A DNA stretch of 64,000 nucleotides, taken from NCBI GenBank assembly GCA_017472145.1, contig JAFUQX010000021.1:1-64000 (forward strand), written 5' to 3'. Origin of the DNA: Ruminococcus sp. (GTDB lineage Bacteria > Bacillota > Clostridia > Oscillospirales > Ruminococcaceae). Of this stretch, positions 50,142 to 59,158 are shown piece by piece. The first letter of the stretch is position 1. Each line of letters opens with the position of its first letter. The position numbers and the translations under genes are program-made. The notes below the pieces were generated by a model. That model was not told the DNA's origin and did not search any database. It worked only from the letters and a program-made list of their open reading frames with translations.

Positions 50142-52659
50142 ATGAGAACACATTTTCTGAAGCGGATTTTGTCCGCAGTGACCGGTGCTGCGATGCTGCT
50201 TCCGGTTTTTCCGGGCGCACCCGTATCAGCAGCGGAGACCGGGTCTGAGGTTGAGGTCAACTTTGCCAAGGCGGCTGCAATTGTCCTTATACTTCTATGA
50301 TGCCAACAAGTGCGGTGACGGTATTACAGATGGCAATCTGGAATGGAGAGGCGACTGTCATGTGGAGGATGCAGAGATCCCGTTGATTCCGATGGGCGAG
50401 GATTTCAAGGGCACGAATCTGTCCCAGGAATTCATTGATGAAAACAGGGATATTCTCGACCCGGACGGCAATGGCACAATGGATCTTACCGGCGGCTGGC
50501 ATGATGCAGGTGACCATGTAAAATTCTGTCTGCCGGGCAGCTATGCAGCTTCTACTGTAGGCTGGGGCTATTATGAGTTCCGGGATGCCTATATTGATTC
50601 CGGACAGCAGTGGCATATTGAGGATGCACTTCACTGGATCAATGACTATTATCTGGACTGCACCTACTATGATGAAAACGGCGATATCCTGGCCTTCTGC
50701 TATCAGGTCGGCGAAGGTAATATCGATCATAACTACTGGAATGCACCGGAGCTTCAGAATGAGAATCTGCTGGATTTTGCAAGACCGGCCTATTTTGCAA
50801 CAAAGGAGACACCAGCTTCGGATATGTGCGCAGGTGTTGCAGCCTCCCTGGCCATCAACTATCTGAATTTCAAGGATACAGAGCCGTCCTATGCGGCCAA
50901 GTCTCTGAATGCAGCCATCAAGCTCTATGAATTCGCAAGAGAGACCCACTCCGAGACAGAGGGCCTTACCGTTACCAGCCTTGGCTATGACGGCGGCTTC
51001 TATACCTCCAGCTATGATTATGATGAGCTGGCCTGGGCGGCTGTATGGCTGTATGAGTGTACAGGCAATTATGATTACATCGACCACATCATCTCTGTGG
51101 ATGAGTCCACAGTAGGCGATATGGGAGCGCATCCTTATACCGGCTATCTCAAGAGAATCATCTCTGACACCGGCAACTGCTGGCAGAATATCTGGGTGCA
51201 CTGCTGGGATACCGTATGGGGCGGCGTATTTGCAAAGCTGGCACCCATCACCAACTGCTCCCGTGACTGGTACATTTTCCGCTGGAATCTGGAATACTGG
51301 TCTGGTATGACGGAGGCCGAGGCTGCTGCGATGACGGCCAATGCGGAGGAGAATAATATTAAGATCGCTGCAAATGTACCGACCGTTACCACGCATAAGT
51401 ATTTCGGCCCGGATGATACGCTGTGGAATTCAACGATTACAGCAGAGGAGATCGCGGACCTGCCGGAGACAGACGGTGCTTTCCTTGCAAAGACGCCGGC
51501 CGGCTTCTCTATGCTGAATAACTACGGTTCAGCCCGTTACGATACAGCGGCGCAGATGTGCGCTATGGTCTATGCCAAGGAAACAGGCGATATGACCTTT
51601 GCAGACTGGGCCTATGGCCAGATGCAGTATATCATGGGCGACAATCCTCTGAACCGTGCGTATATTGTGGGATACGACCTTGAAAATGGTACTTCTCATC
51701 CTCATCATCGTGCGGCTCACGGCTCAAAGACACTGAATATGGACGAGCCGGCAGATCAGACGCATGTGCTCTGGGGTGCACTGGTAGGCGGCCCGGATCA
51801 GGATGATTACCACAACGACATTACCAAGGACTATATCTACAATGAGGTTGCGGTGGACTATAACGCCGGCTTTACAGGTGCGTGTGCCGGTCTGTATGAA
51901 TTCTACGGACGGGATGCAGGACACAAGCCGGAAGAAAACTTCCCGCCTTCTGAAGAAAGCTACAAGGGCGAGATCAATGAGTTTTACATTGAGGCCAGAG
52001 TGGTTCAGGAAAACGAAGCCCGTTCCCAGGTCGAGGTGAAGGTCTACAACGATACCTCCATTCCTCCGAGATATGTGGATGACATCAAGTGCCGTTATTT
52101 CTTTAATATAAACGAGCTGTTTGCAGCCGGACAGACGATCAATGATGTCATCGTGGAAATTTATTATGACGAGGAAAATGCCAACACCAATGGCGAATCC
52201 TTCGCCACGATTTCCGATCCCATCAAATGGGATAACAATGGTACATACTATGTAGAGATCAGCTGGAAGGGCTGTGAGTTCTATGGAAAGCGAACCTTCC
52301 ACTTCGGTCTGATCGCCGATATGGATGCCAACTTTGAAACAAACTGGGATCCCACGGATGACTACAGCCGTGAGGGACTGGAGATCAGCGAGGATACACT
52401 GAAGCGGACAGAGCTGATCCCGGTTTATGTGGAGGATGAGCTGGTGTGGGGCCTTGAGCCGGAAAGCGACCTGCAAATTCAGGGCGATGTGAATCAGGAC
52501 AAGGTCGTAAGTCTGCTGGATGCTGTACTGCTCCAGAAATATCTGGTGAGAGCTGCGGAGCTGAGCGATGTGCAGAAAACAGCTGCGGATGTGAAAACTG
52601 ACAAGACGGTAAATGTCTTTGATCTGGCTGTTCTGAAGAATAAGATCGTAAGCAAGTAA
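50142..52659 (+). pseudogene. cellulosomal GH9 endoglucanase (GH9-CBM3c-dockerin) with a one-base frameshift
   Basis: The signal peptide (MRTHFLKRILSAVTGAAMLL, ending PVSAAE) is read from the ATG at 50142, 7 nt after GAGGAG, and continues to EVEVNFAKA. The catalytic part is in another frame from LQLSLYFYDANKCG. Removing one G in 50271-50274 (GCGG) joins them into NFAKALQLSLYFYDANKCG, the usual GH9 theme. Unshifted, translation stops 9 codons later. After the shift everything is intact: catalytic GGWHDAGDHVKF, PHHRAAHG, YNEVAVDYNAGFTG with the proton-donor Glu, a CBM3c-like module (about 600-755), and a dockerin (GDVNQDKVVSLLDAVLLQKY, VNVFDLAVLKNKIV). Either a real recent mutation or a sequencing error. 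GH9-CBM3c enzymes are processive endoglucanases. Confidence 0.88.
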
Positions 52660-52664
52660 AAAAG

Positions 52665-52702
52665 CACAGACCCGGAACGATGTGTCCGGGTCTGTTTCTT
52701 TA
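52665..52702 (+). terminator. terminator of the GH9-CBM3c gene
   Basis: ACAGACCCGGA pairs with TCCGGGTCTGT, then TTCTTT. Confidence 0.85.
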
Positions 52703-52724
52703 TTGTGAAAAATGATGGAGACTA

Positions 52725-52754
52725 TTTACAGTATGAGGGAGAATATGGTATAAT
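52725..52754 (+). promoter_or_regulatory. promoter of the CotH-dockerin gene
   Basis: TTTACA, 18-nt spacer, TATAAT. Confidence 0.65.
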
Positions 52755-52807
52755 ATACATAAGAAGATCAGAACTGCTATGGATTTTCTGAGAAAGGATG
52801 GAAGCAC

Positions 52808-55465
52808 ATGAAAAACAAGAAGTGTAAACAAAGGATACTGGCCTTTGCGGTCAGCAGTGTAACATCAGTATCCGGGCTGTCTGTGTATGGGGAAATGATG
52901 ATGGCTGGTGCATCTGGCGAAAGCACCATTTTCCTGAATGAGGTCTGTGCGAAAAATGAGTCGGCGGCTGCACCCGACGGAGGATATTACGACTATATAG
53001 AGCTTTATAATTCATCTATGACGGAGGCCGTTGACCTGAGCGGATGGGGGCTTTCAGACAAGGAGGATTCCCCCTATCGTTTTACCTTCCCGGAGGGAAC
53101 GGTTCTTCCGGCCAGAGGACACCTTCTCGTTTATTGTGATGGAAATGCAGCTGCATCGGAAGGTATGTATCTTGCGTCCTTTGGGCTGTCTGATTCAGGG
53201 GAGACTCTGACCCTGACAGATGCATCCGGTCAGCTCATGGATACCCTGACCTTCGGTTCTCTGCTGAAGGATCACAGCTATGGCCGGAAGCCGGACGGTA
53301 CAGACACCTTTGCGGAGATGACCCAGACGCCCGGACAGATGAATGTCATGGCGGTAGTCTATATTCCGGAGCCGGAATTTTCTGCTGAAAGCGGCTTCTA
53401 CAGTGAGGGCTTTGACCTGACCCTCAGCGGTGATGAAAGCTATGACATATACTATACCCTGGATGGCAGCGATCCCACCACATCGGAAACGGCTATTCTC
53501 TATGAAGGGGAAAGCATCGGAATTTATGACCCCTCCAGTCAGCCCAATGTACATTCCGCCCACGCCTTTGATGACGGCGCAACGGCGATGTCGCTCTCTG
53601 AGTATTATGTTCCGGCTGAGCCTGTGGACAAGGCGATGATCGTGCGGGCCTGTGCCAGGAACAGCAAAAACCAGGCCAGCGATATCGTCACAAAAACCTA
53701 TTTTGTCGGGCATGTGGGAGAGGATACCTATTATGATGATGTGACAGTGGTTTCTCTGGTTACGGACCCGGATAACCTTTTTGACCCGGATACCGGCATC
53801 TATGTTGTAGGCAACCAGTATTATGAGTGGATGGCCAGTGAGGATTATGTGCCGGTAACGAATGTATGGGACAGAAATCTGCCCACCAACTTCTTCAGTG
53901 ACGGCCGGGACTGGGAACGCCCCGGAAGCGTTGCGATCTTTGAAAGCGGAGAGGCGGTTTTCTCCCAGAATATCGGCATTCAGATTCACGGCTCGTCTAC
54001 GAGGAATTCTCATCAGAAGAGCTTCAACATCTACGCACGGAGCGAATACGGCGATGGCAAGGTTCGCTATGATCTCTTTGACGGAGAAAATCTGGATGAA
54101 AACGGCGAGGTCATTGATAAGTATGATTCCTTTACTCTGCGCCATTGGGCCGACAAGAACGGCTATACCGATGCCCTGAGTGCGGAGCTGGCCAGCGGCC
54201 GGGAGAATGCGACTCTGCTCAATAAGCCCTGTGTGGTTTTCCTGGACGGTGAATTCTGGGGCTTCTACTACATCCAGGAGAAAATTTCTGAGTATTATCT
54301 GGAATCTCATTATGATGTTCCTGAGGAGGATATTGCCTATATCAAGCAGTATGAGCTGAAGGAGGGTACGGATCAGGACTATGGAGACTACCAGGCTCTG
54401 TGCGACTTTGTCCGGGAAAATGATATGTCCCTGGCGTCTAATTATGATTATGTCTGCTCGGAGATGGATGTGGACAGCCTGATCAACTTCTTCTGTATCG
54501 GTCTCTATCTGGGAACATGGGACTGGCCCAACTGGAACTATGGTGTATGGAGAAGCAACGGGGAAACGGATCCGGACAATCCCTACACAGACGGTCGGTG
54601 GCGCTTTATGTCCTATGACTTTGACTATACACAGGGCTATACCTATGAAAGCTACGGCGGCGTAGCCGGCTACGCCTATGATTACCTGGGGCGTGTTCTG
54701 AATGAGCGGGACGACGGCTATCCCGGCTGGCTGCTGAAGCATCTTCTGGAAAATGAAACCTTTAAGAAGAATTTCTGCCTGACCTTCCAGGATTACTGCG
54801 GCATCGTGATGGACGAGGAGCGCACACTGGCTCTGCTGGATGAATATCATGAAACCAACCGGGAGATGATGGTGGATACGATCAATCGGTTCTGGGGCGG
54901 TACAGGTGTAGCAAGCTGGCAGTATAGCTATTATGAGGAAAACAAGGCTACACCGGAGGCATTTTTCCAGAACCGCAGCACCTATGCAATGCCTCAGCTT
55001 TCCTATCATCTGGGACTGGACGGGGAGCTGTATGATGTCACCGTGAACAGTCCGGCCGGCTTTGGTGATGTGACGGTCAATACAGCCCAGCCTGATTTCA
55101 GCGATGGCACATGGACCGGTTCGTACTATTCGGATTATGCCATTTCACTGACAGCAGAACCGGCCGAGGGAAGGACCTTCCTGTACTGGGAGATCGCTGC
55201 AGGGTTTGGTTCCCGTAAAGTGACGAGCCAAACGATCAATCTGACCCTGACAGGGGATGTGACTGTGAATGCAGTTTATGAGGATATGCCTGTTCGAGGG
55301 GATGTGAATCTGGATGGAGCTGTATCGCTTCTGGATGCGGTGCTTTTGCAGAAGTATCTCACCGGGCCGGAGACGCTGACTGCGGAGCAGCTTGCAAATG
55401 CGGATGTTCAGACCGATTCCTGTGTGAATATTTTCGATATGGCGGTATTGAAGCAGCTGGTATAA
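52808..55465 (+). CDS. cellulosomal LTD / CotH-kinase protein with dockerin
   Basis: An 885-residue exported protein. N-terminal hydrophobic segment (about 8-35), then a lamin-tail domain (FLNEVCAKNESAAAPDGGYY, YIELYNSS, LSGWGLSD; about 42-175). A chitobiase/FN3-like segment follows (YDIYYTLDGSDPTTSETA, about 185-300). The CotH kinase domain (about 310-700) has HGSSTRNSHQKSFNIYARSE, VVFLDGEFWGFYYIQEKISE and WRFMSYDFDYTQGYTYESY, with the Asp pair of the metal site. A bacterial Ig-like repeat is near 740-810. It ends in a dockerin (GDVNLDGAVSLLDAVLLQKY, VNIFDMAVLKQLV) very similar to that of the preceding GH9. CotH proteins are protein kinases of spore coats; dockerin fusions are known in ruminococci, substrate unknown. 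Confidence 0.88.
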   Translation: MKNKKCKQRILAFAVSSVTSVSGLSVYGEMMMAGASGESTIFLNEVCAKNESAAAPDGGYYDYIELYNSSMTEAVDLSGWGLSDKEDSPYRFTFPEGTVLPARGHLLVYCDGNAAASEGMYLASFGLSDSGETLTLTDASGQLMDTLTFGSLLKDHSYGRKPDGTDTFAEMTQTPGQMNVMAVVYIPEPEFSAESGFYSEGFDLTLSGDESYDIYYTLDGSDPTTSETAILYEGESIGIYDPSSQPNVHSAHAFDDGATAMSLSEYYVPAEPVDKAMIVRACARNSKNQASDIVTKTYFVGHVGEDTYYDDVTVVSLVTDPDNLFDPDTGIYVVGNQYYEWMASEDYVPVTNVWDRNLPTNFFSDGRDWERPGSVAIFESGEAVFSQNIGIQIHGSSTRNSHQKSFNIYARSEYGDGKVRYDLFDGENLDENGEVIDKYDSFTLRHWADKNGYTDALSAELASGRENATLLNKPCVVFLDGEFWGFYYIQEKISEYYLESHYDVPEEDIAYIKQYELKEGTDQDYGDYQALCDFVRENDMSLASNYDYVCSEMDVDSLINFFCIGLYLGTWDWPNWNYGVWRSNGETDPDNPYTDGRWRFMSYDFDYTQGYTYESYGGVAGYAYDYLGRVLNERDDGYPGWLLKHLLENETFKKNFCLTFQDYCGIVMDEERTLALLDEYHETNREMMVDTINRFWGGTGVASWQYSYYEENKATPEAFFQNRSTYAMPQLSYHLGLDGELYDVTVNSPAGFGDVTVNTAQPDFSDGTWTGSYYSDYAISLTAEPAEGRTFLYWEIAAGFGSRKVTSQTINLTLTGDVTVNAVYEDMPVRGDVNLDGAVSLLDAVLLQKYLTGPETLTAEQLANADVQTDSCVNIFDMAVLKQLV

Positions 55466-55470
55466 GAAAA

Positions 55471-55504
55471 AGCGCAGCCAGGGTGAATCCCGGCTGCGCT
55501 TTTC
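55471..55504 (+). terminator. terminator of the CotH-dockerin gene
   Basis: AGCGCAGCC pairs with GGCTGCGCT, followed by TTTC. Confidence 0.78.
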
Positions 55505-55557
55505 TGTGAGAGGATGCTGCTATTTTAACAAAAACTATCAAAAATAGGAGCAAACTA

Positions 55558-55586
55558 TTGACATTTGCGGCGGAATAGAGTAAAAT
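55558..55586 (+). promoter_or_regulatory. promoter of the GH10 gene
   Basis: TTGACA, 17-nt spacer, TAAAAT. Confidence 0.72.
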
Positions 55587-55642
55587 ATATAATGGAGGAA
55601 TTTGTTGCGGAATTCTCTGAAAACGAAATGGAGGTTTTACTT

Positions 55643-57484
55643 ATGAAGGGGAAAAAAATTTTATCCGGGCTGATGGGAGCGGTCATGCTCTGTACAGCCA
55701 TGGTGCCGTCTTTTACTGGATCGATTCCGGCCGAAGCGGCCGCTGAGGCTGTATCCATCTACTCAACAGGCTTTGAGGACGGCGATGTAAGCGGATTTAT
55801 CGGACGTTCCGGCAATGAGACGATCACGGCTACCACGGAGCAGGCCTATTCCGGCAGTCAGTCCATGTGTATCGGTGGACGTACAAGCGGATGGCACGGT
55901 GCCAAGATCTCACTGAGCGAGCGGGGTCAGGCCGGCGTGGAGTATTCTGTAAGTGCAATGGTTAAGTCCAAGTGGTATTCTACCATCAGCATGACACTGG
56001 AATATTACGATTCCACAGGTACGCAGAAATATACACCGCTGGGTTCTGTGTCCGGTGACGGTTGGATGGAATTTTCCGATGTAAAGATTACCTTTACAAG
56101 CGATATGACGGATGTTTATGTGTATTTTGAGAGCAGCGATGCACAGGTTGACATTTATGTGGATGATTTTTCACTGGAATCTGCCGCCGTTTATGATATC
56201 GAGGAGGATATCAAGTCCCTGAAGGATGTGTATGCAGACTACTTCAAGATCGGCGGTGCGGTAACAGCCAGCGAGCTGGCACCTCAGACTGCACAGGATC
56301 TGATCCTGAAGCATTACAACAGCCTGACACCGGGCAACGAGATGAAGCCGGATGCGTTGCTGGACTACAATGCAACCATTGCAACCGGTAGCAATGTAGA
56401 CCCGCAGGTAAATCTGGCCAGTGCAAGAAGCATCCTGAATTTCTGCCGTGACAACAACATTCCGGTACGTGGACACGTTCTGGTATGGCACCAGCAGACT
56501 CCGGACTGGTTCTTCCGTGAGGACTATCAGGAAGGCGGAACATGGGCCTCTGAGGAAGTTATGCTTCAGCGTATGGAGAATTACATTAAGAATGTATTTG
56601 CCGCACTGGAGGAGGAATATCCTACCGTAAACTTCTACGCCTATGACGTTGTAAACGAGTGCTATCTGGACGACGGCTCTGCCCGTCAGCCGGGTGCAAA
56701 TGACGGTTCTCAGCAGACCTCTCCGTGGGTGCAGATCTTTGGCGACAACTCCTTTATTGAGCACGCTTTCCGGTTCGCAAGAGAATATGCTCCGGAGGGC
56801 TGTAAGCTGTATTACAATGACTTTAACGAATATCAGCCGGGCAAGACACAGGCCATGTATGATATGGCTATGGATCTGAAGGAAAAGGGTCTCATCGATG
56901 GTATCGGTATGCAGTCTCATCTGGATGTAGGCTTCCCGACAGTATCGGCCTATGAAAAGGCACTGGAGAAGTTTGCTTCTACCGGTCTGGATATTCAGGT
57001 AACAGAGCTTGACATCACCACTACAGATACTTCCGAGGCAGGATTTGAGAAGCAGGCTGAAATTTACAGTGGTATCATGGATGCATGCGTGAAATATGCA
57101 GACAGCATTTCCGCAGTCGTATTCTGGGGTACAACGGATGACAAGAGCTGGCGTGCTGCAAAGTGTCCGCTGCTGTTCAATGGCGATTACAGCGCAAAGC
57201 CGGCATACTATGCGATCATCGACGGCATTGAGTCCACAGGTACAACAACGACAACAACAACGACAACGACAACTACCACAACTACAGCCGCTGCATATGT
57301 ACCGGGCGATGTAAATTATGACGGCCGGCTGAATGTATTTGACCTTGCACAGCTGAAGATGGACATCCATCAGCCGTGGCCGGCTGTGTATCCGATAGAC
57401 ATTCCTCAGGACTACAATCAGGATGGCAGCTTCAATATGACCGATATTGTTGCATTTGCCAAGTTCCTGGTGGGCGCAAAGTAA
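55643..57484 (+). CDS. cellulosomal GH10 xylanase with CBM22 and dockerin
   Basis: A 613-residue exported endo-1,4-beta-xylanase. The ATG at 55643 is 8 nt after GGAGG and starts the signal peptide (KKILSGLMGAVMLCTAMVPS). CBM22-like module (about 38-180: TGFEDGDVSGFIGR, GWHGAKISLSE, VDIYVDDFSLE). GH10 barrel (about 185-530): HYNSLTPGNEMKPDALLDY, VRGHVLVWHQQTPDWFFRE, proton donor E339 in YDVVNECYLDD, nucleophile E455 in QVTELDIT, and VVFWGTTDDKSW. A poly-Thr linker and the dockerin follow (GDVNYDGRLNVFDLAQLKMD and YNQDGSFNMTDIVAFAKFL). The dockerin differs in the recognition positions from those of the two neighbouring genes. Confidence 0.95.
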   Translation: MKGKKILSGLMGAVMLCTAMVPSFTGSIPAEAAAEAVSIYSTGFEDGDVSGFIGRSGNETITATTEQAYSGSQSMCIGGRTSGWHGAKISLSERGQAGVEYSVSAMVKSKWYSTISMTLEYYDSTGTQKYTPLGSVSGDGWMEFSDVKITFTSDMTDVYVYFESSDAQVDIYVDDFSLESAAVYDIEEDIKSLKDVYADYFKIGGAVTASELAPQTAQDLILKHYNSLTPGNEMKPDALLDYNATIATGSNVDPQVNLASARSILNFCRDNNIPVRGHVLVWHQQTPDWFFREDYQEGGTWASEEVMLQRMENYIKNVFAALEEEYPTVNFYAYDVVNECYLDDGSARQPGANDGSQQTSPWVQIFGDNSFIEHAFRFAREYAPEGCKLYYNDFNEYQPGKTQAMYDMAMDLKEKGLIDGIGMQSHLDVGFPTVSAYEKALEKFASTGLDIQVTELDITTTDTSEAGFEKQAEIYSGIMDACVKYADSISAVVFWGTTDDKSWRAAKCPLLFNGDYSAKPAYYAIIDGIESTGTTTTTTTTTTTTTTTAAAYVPGDVNYDGRLNVFDLAQLKMDIHQPWPAVYPIDIPQDYNQDGSFNMTDIVAFAKFLVGAK

Positions 57485-57512
57485 GTCTGTAAAATCAGAT
57501 ATAGCATAAAGA

Positions 57513-57616
57513 GATCCTCCCAGGCTTAAGTGGAGTGATCATAAAGAAGTAAATCCAGAGAAAATTTGATTTTTCTCTGGATTTTATTTATCACATCATC
57601 GATGAATGGTGATTTG
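57513..57616 (+). repeat. left inverted repeat of the GNAT cassette
   Basis: About 104 bp, pairing imperfectly with 58133-58238 in reverse complement. Best blocks: ATCCTCCC, TCATAAAGAAGTAAATCC, CAGAGAA, TTCTCTGGATTTT, TTATCAC and TCATCGAT. It contains its own hairpin AATCCAGAGAA...TTCTCTGGATT, which also serves as terminator for the GH10 gene and the GNAT gene. Confidence 0.75.
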
Positions 57617-58118
57617 TTCGCTTTAAAGTCAACACAAAGTTACCGCCCTGAAATGCAAATGCTTTATTAAATGATATCGTTTCAATTGAAGCACAAACAA
57701 AACCAAGCTTTTCTAATAGCCTGCAGGAAGGTATGTTGTCAATAGCTGCTCCTGCTGTAAAATTTACCACATTATGTTCATCAACAAGATATTCAATAAG
57801 TGCCTTTGTGCTTTCATAAGCATAACCATTTAGGTGATACGTAGAATGGAAACAATACCCCAAATCGTATTTATCCTTATCTTTATGAAAACAAACATAT
57901 CCTAACATATTATCCGATTCTTTCAGAAAAACCGCAAAGAACAGATTACTTTCAGCAAACTTCTTTGTCAATGCCCTGGTTTCTTCATCGTCAATTGGCA
58001 AGGGGACATCGTAAACGGCATATTTGGAATTATTGAAATCAATAAATATACTTTTCATTTTTTGCCAATCCGCTTCATACAGATTCCGTATATATAATCT
58101 ATTTGTTTCTAATTTCAT
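57591..58118 (-). CDS. GNAT family N-acetyltransferase (RimJ/RimL-like), AT-rich
   Basis: A 175-residue acetyl-CoA-dependent transferase. It opens with LETNRLYIRNLYEADWQKMK; LGYCFHSTYHLNGYAYESTK gives the acceptor and CoA-loop region, and NIPSCRLLEKLGFVC is the C-terminal signature. These are typical of GNATs related to RimJ/L and spermidine/streptothricin-type enzymes. Substrate unknown. The start is at 58118 (MKLETNRL) with AAAGG 9 nt before. The gene is clearly richer in A+T and in codons such as AAA, TTT and ATA than its neighbours. It sits between two long inverted repeats, so it was probably acquired as a unit. Confidence 0.85.
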   Translation of the reverse strand: MKLETNRLYIRNLYEADWQKMKSIFIDFNNSKYAVYDVPLPIDDEETRALTKKFAESNLFFAVFLKESDNMLGYVCFHKDKDKYDLGYCFHSTYHLNGYAYESTKALIEYLVDEHNVVNFTAGAAIDNIPSCRLLEKLGFVCASIETISFNKAFAFQGGNFVLTLKRTNHHSSMM

Positions 58119-58132
58119 AAGAACCAACCTTT

Positions 58133-58238
58133 ACAAATTCCAATTTATCGATGAAGTGATAAGCAAAATCCAGAGAAGATCTAATTTCTTCTCTGGATTT
58201 ACTTCTTTATGACTCCCGTGCTTCAGCTTCGGGAGGAT
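58133..58238 (-). repeat. right inverted repeat of the GNAT cassette
   Basis: Reverse-complement partner of 57513-57616, holding a matching hairpin AATCCAGAGAAG...CTTCTCTGGATT and an outer CTCCCG/CGGGAG stem. It lies upstream of the GNAT gene, so the gene is bounded by terminator-like hairpins on both sides. Confidence 0.75.
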
Positions 58239-58263
58239 TTCTGTGTTTCATGATTCAACAAAT

Positions 58264-58303
58264 AACCGGCCTTGTGTGGAAAACAAGGCCGTTTATGTTT
58301 TTT
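58264..58303. terminator. terminator of the lipoprotein gene
   Basis: CCGGCCTTGT / ACAAGGCCG stem; minus strand follows with GTTATTTG, plus strand with TTTATGTTTTTT. Confidence 0.7.
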
Positions 58304-58314
58304 ACAGATTATTC

Positions 58315-58992
58315 TCAGGACAGACCCATGATGTAGTCATCAATGGTGTTCCAGTCATCTTCGTTGGCCGGGCCGTAGTAGCCGTCCTCATCGATGGTGA
58401 TCTCCATGGTAAAGTCTACATTGTCGCCATATTCCAGATTCTCAGCACAGCTCTTGAGTGCCTCCAGAACATTTACAGCATAATCCTCCTCCAGAGCAGC
58501 ATACTCTTCTTCTGTCATGCTGTCCAGATCCTCTACGGCCTCCAGTGCAGCATTGTACTCGTCAACGCAGGCGGTGATATCGTCCTCAACCTGTGTCAGC
58601 AGATTGATCGGCTTGATGGAAACCTTTACATAGCAGCTCTCCTTGCCGCTCTCAGCAGAGGAAATGGTGTACTTGGCTTCCTTGAGCAGCTCAGCTGCAA
58701 AATCGGTGTACTGTGCATTCAGCTCCTCGCTGATATCCTCTGTATAAACCTCGCAGTAGTATGCAATTGCAGAAGCATAATATTCTACTGTGCTGTCATA
58801 GATCTCCTGTGCTTCCTCTTCGCTGGCATCGGTCATCTTTATGTAGTTATCGAATTCACCCTTGTAGGATGCATCCAGAATACCAGCCACATAGTCGCTG
58901 GAGAAGTTGCTGTCTACGCCGCCGCAGCCTGTGCTCAGAACGCCGGCAGCTGCCACTGTCAGAGCCAGTACAGCAGATGTCAATTTTTTCAT
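58315..58992 (-). CDS. putative lipoprotein of unknown function
   Basis: A 225-residue exported lipoprotein. The ATG at 58992 follows GGAGG, and the signal peptide ends in the lipobox LSTGC (Cys about residue 23). The mature part is acidic and mostly helical: DASEEEAQEIYDSTVEYYAS, LNAQYTDFAAELLKEAKYTI and SMTEEEYAALEEDYAVNVLE. A basic VKVSIKPINLLTQV strand sits in the middle, a pattern like DUF5105-type clostridial lipoproteins. No catalytic motif. Monocistronic, divergent from enolase. Confidence 0.78.
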   Translation of the reverse strand: MKKLTSAVLALTVAAAGVLSTGCGGVDSNFSSDYVAGILDASYKGEFDNYIKMTDASEEEAQEIYDSTVEYYASAIAYYCEVYTEDISEELNAQYTDFAAELLKEAKYTISSAESGKESCYVKVSIKPINLLTQVEDDITACVDEYNAALEAVEDLDSMTEEEYAALEEDYAVNVLEALKSCAENLEYGDNVDFTMEITIDEDGYYGPANEDDWNTIDDYIMGLS

Positions 58993-59032
58993 ACCAAAAC
59001 CTCCGTAAAAATCAATAAAATCTTCTCTGTCC

Positions 59033-59061
59033 ATTATAGCACAAATCCGCTGGAAAATCAA
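59033..59061 (-). promoter_or_regulatory. promoter of the lipoprotein gene
   Basis: TTGATT, 17-nt spacer, TATAAT on the minus strand. Confidence 0.7.
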
Positions 59062-59096
59062 CGGAAATTCTGTAGCAATTCTGAGCATTCAAACCG

Positions 59097-59126
59097 TTGA
59101 ATATTAGCGAAAATGCTGTATATACT
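59097..59126 (+). promoter_or_regulatory. promoter of eno
   Basis: TTGAAT, 18-nt spacer, TATACT, about 33 nt before the ATG. Confidence 0.6.
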
Positions 59127-59158
59127 AAGGGCAGTTTATAGAGAAAGGAAGATGCAGT

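Noticed and set aside
50265..50300. Programmed ribosomal frameshift in the GH9 gene
   Set aside because: The junction lacks a slippery heptamer or a known +1 motif and no stimulatory structure was evident; a simple one-base insertion explains everything.
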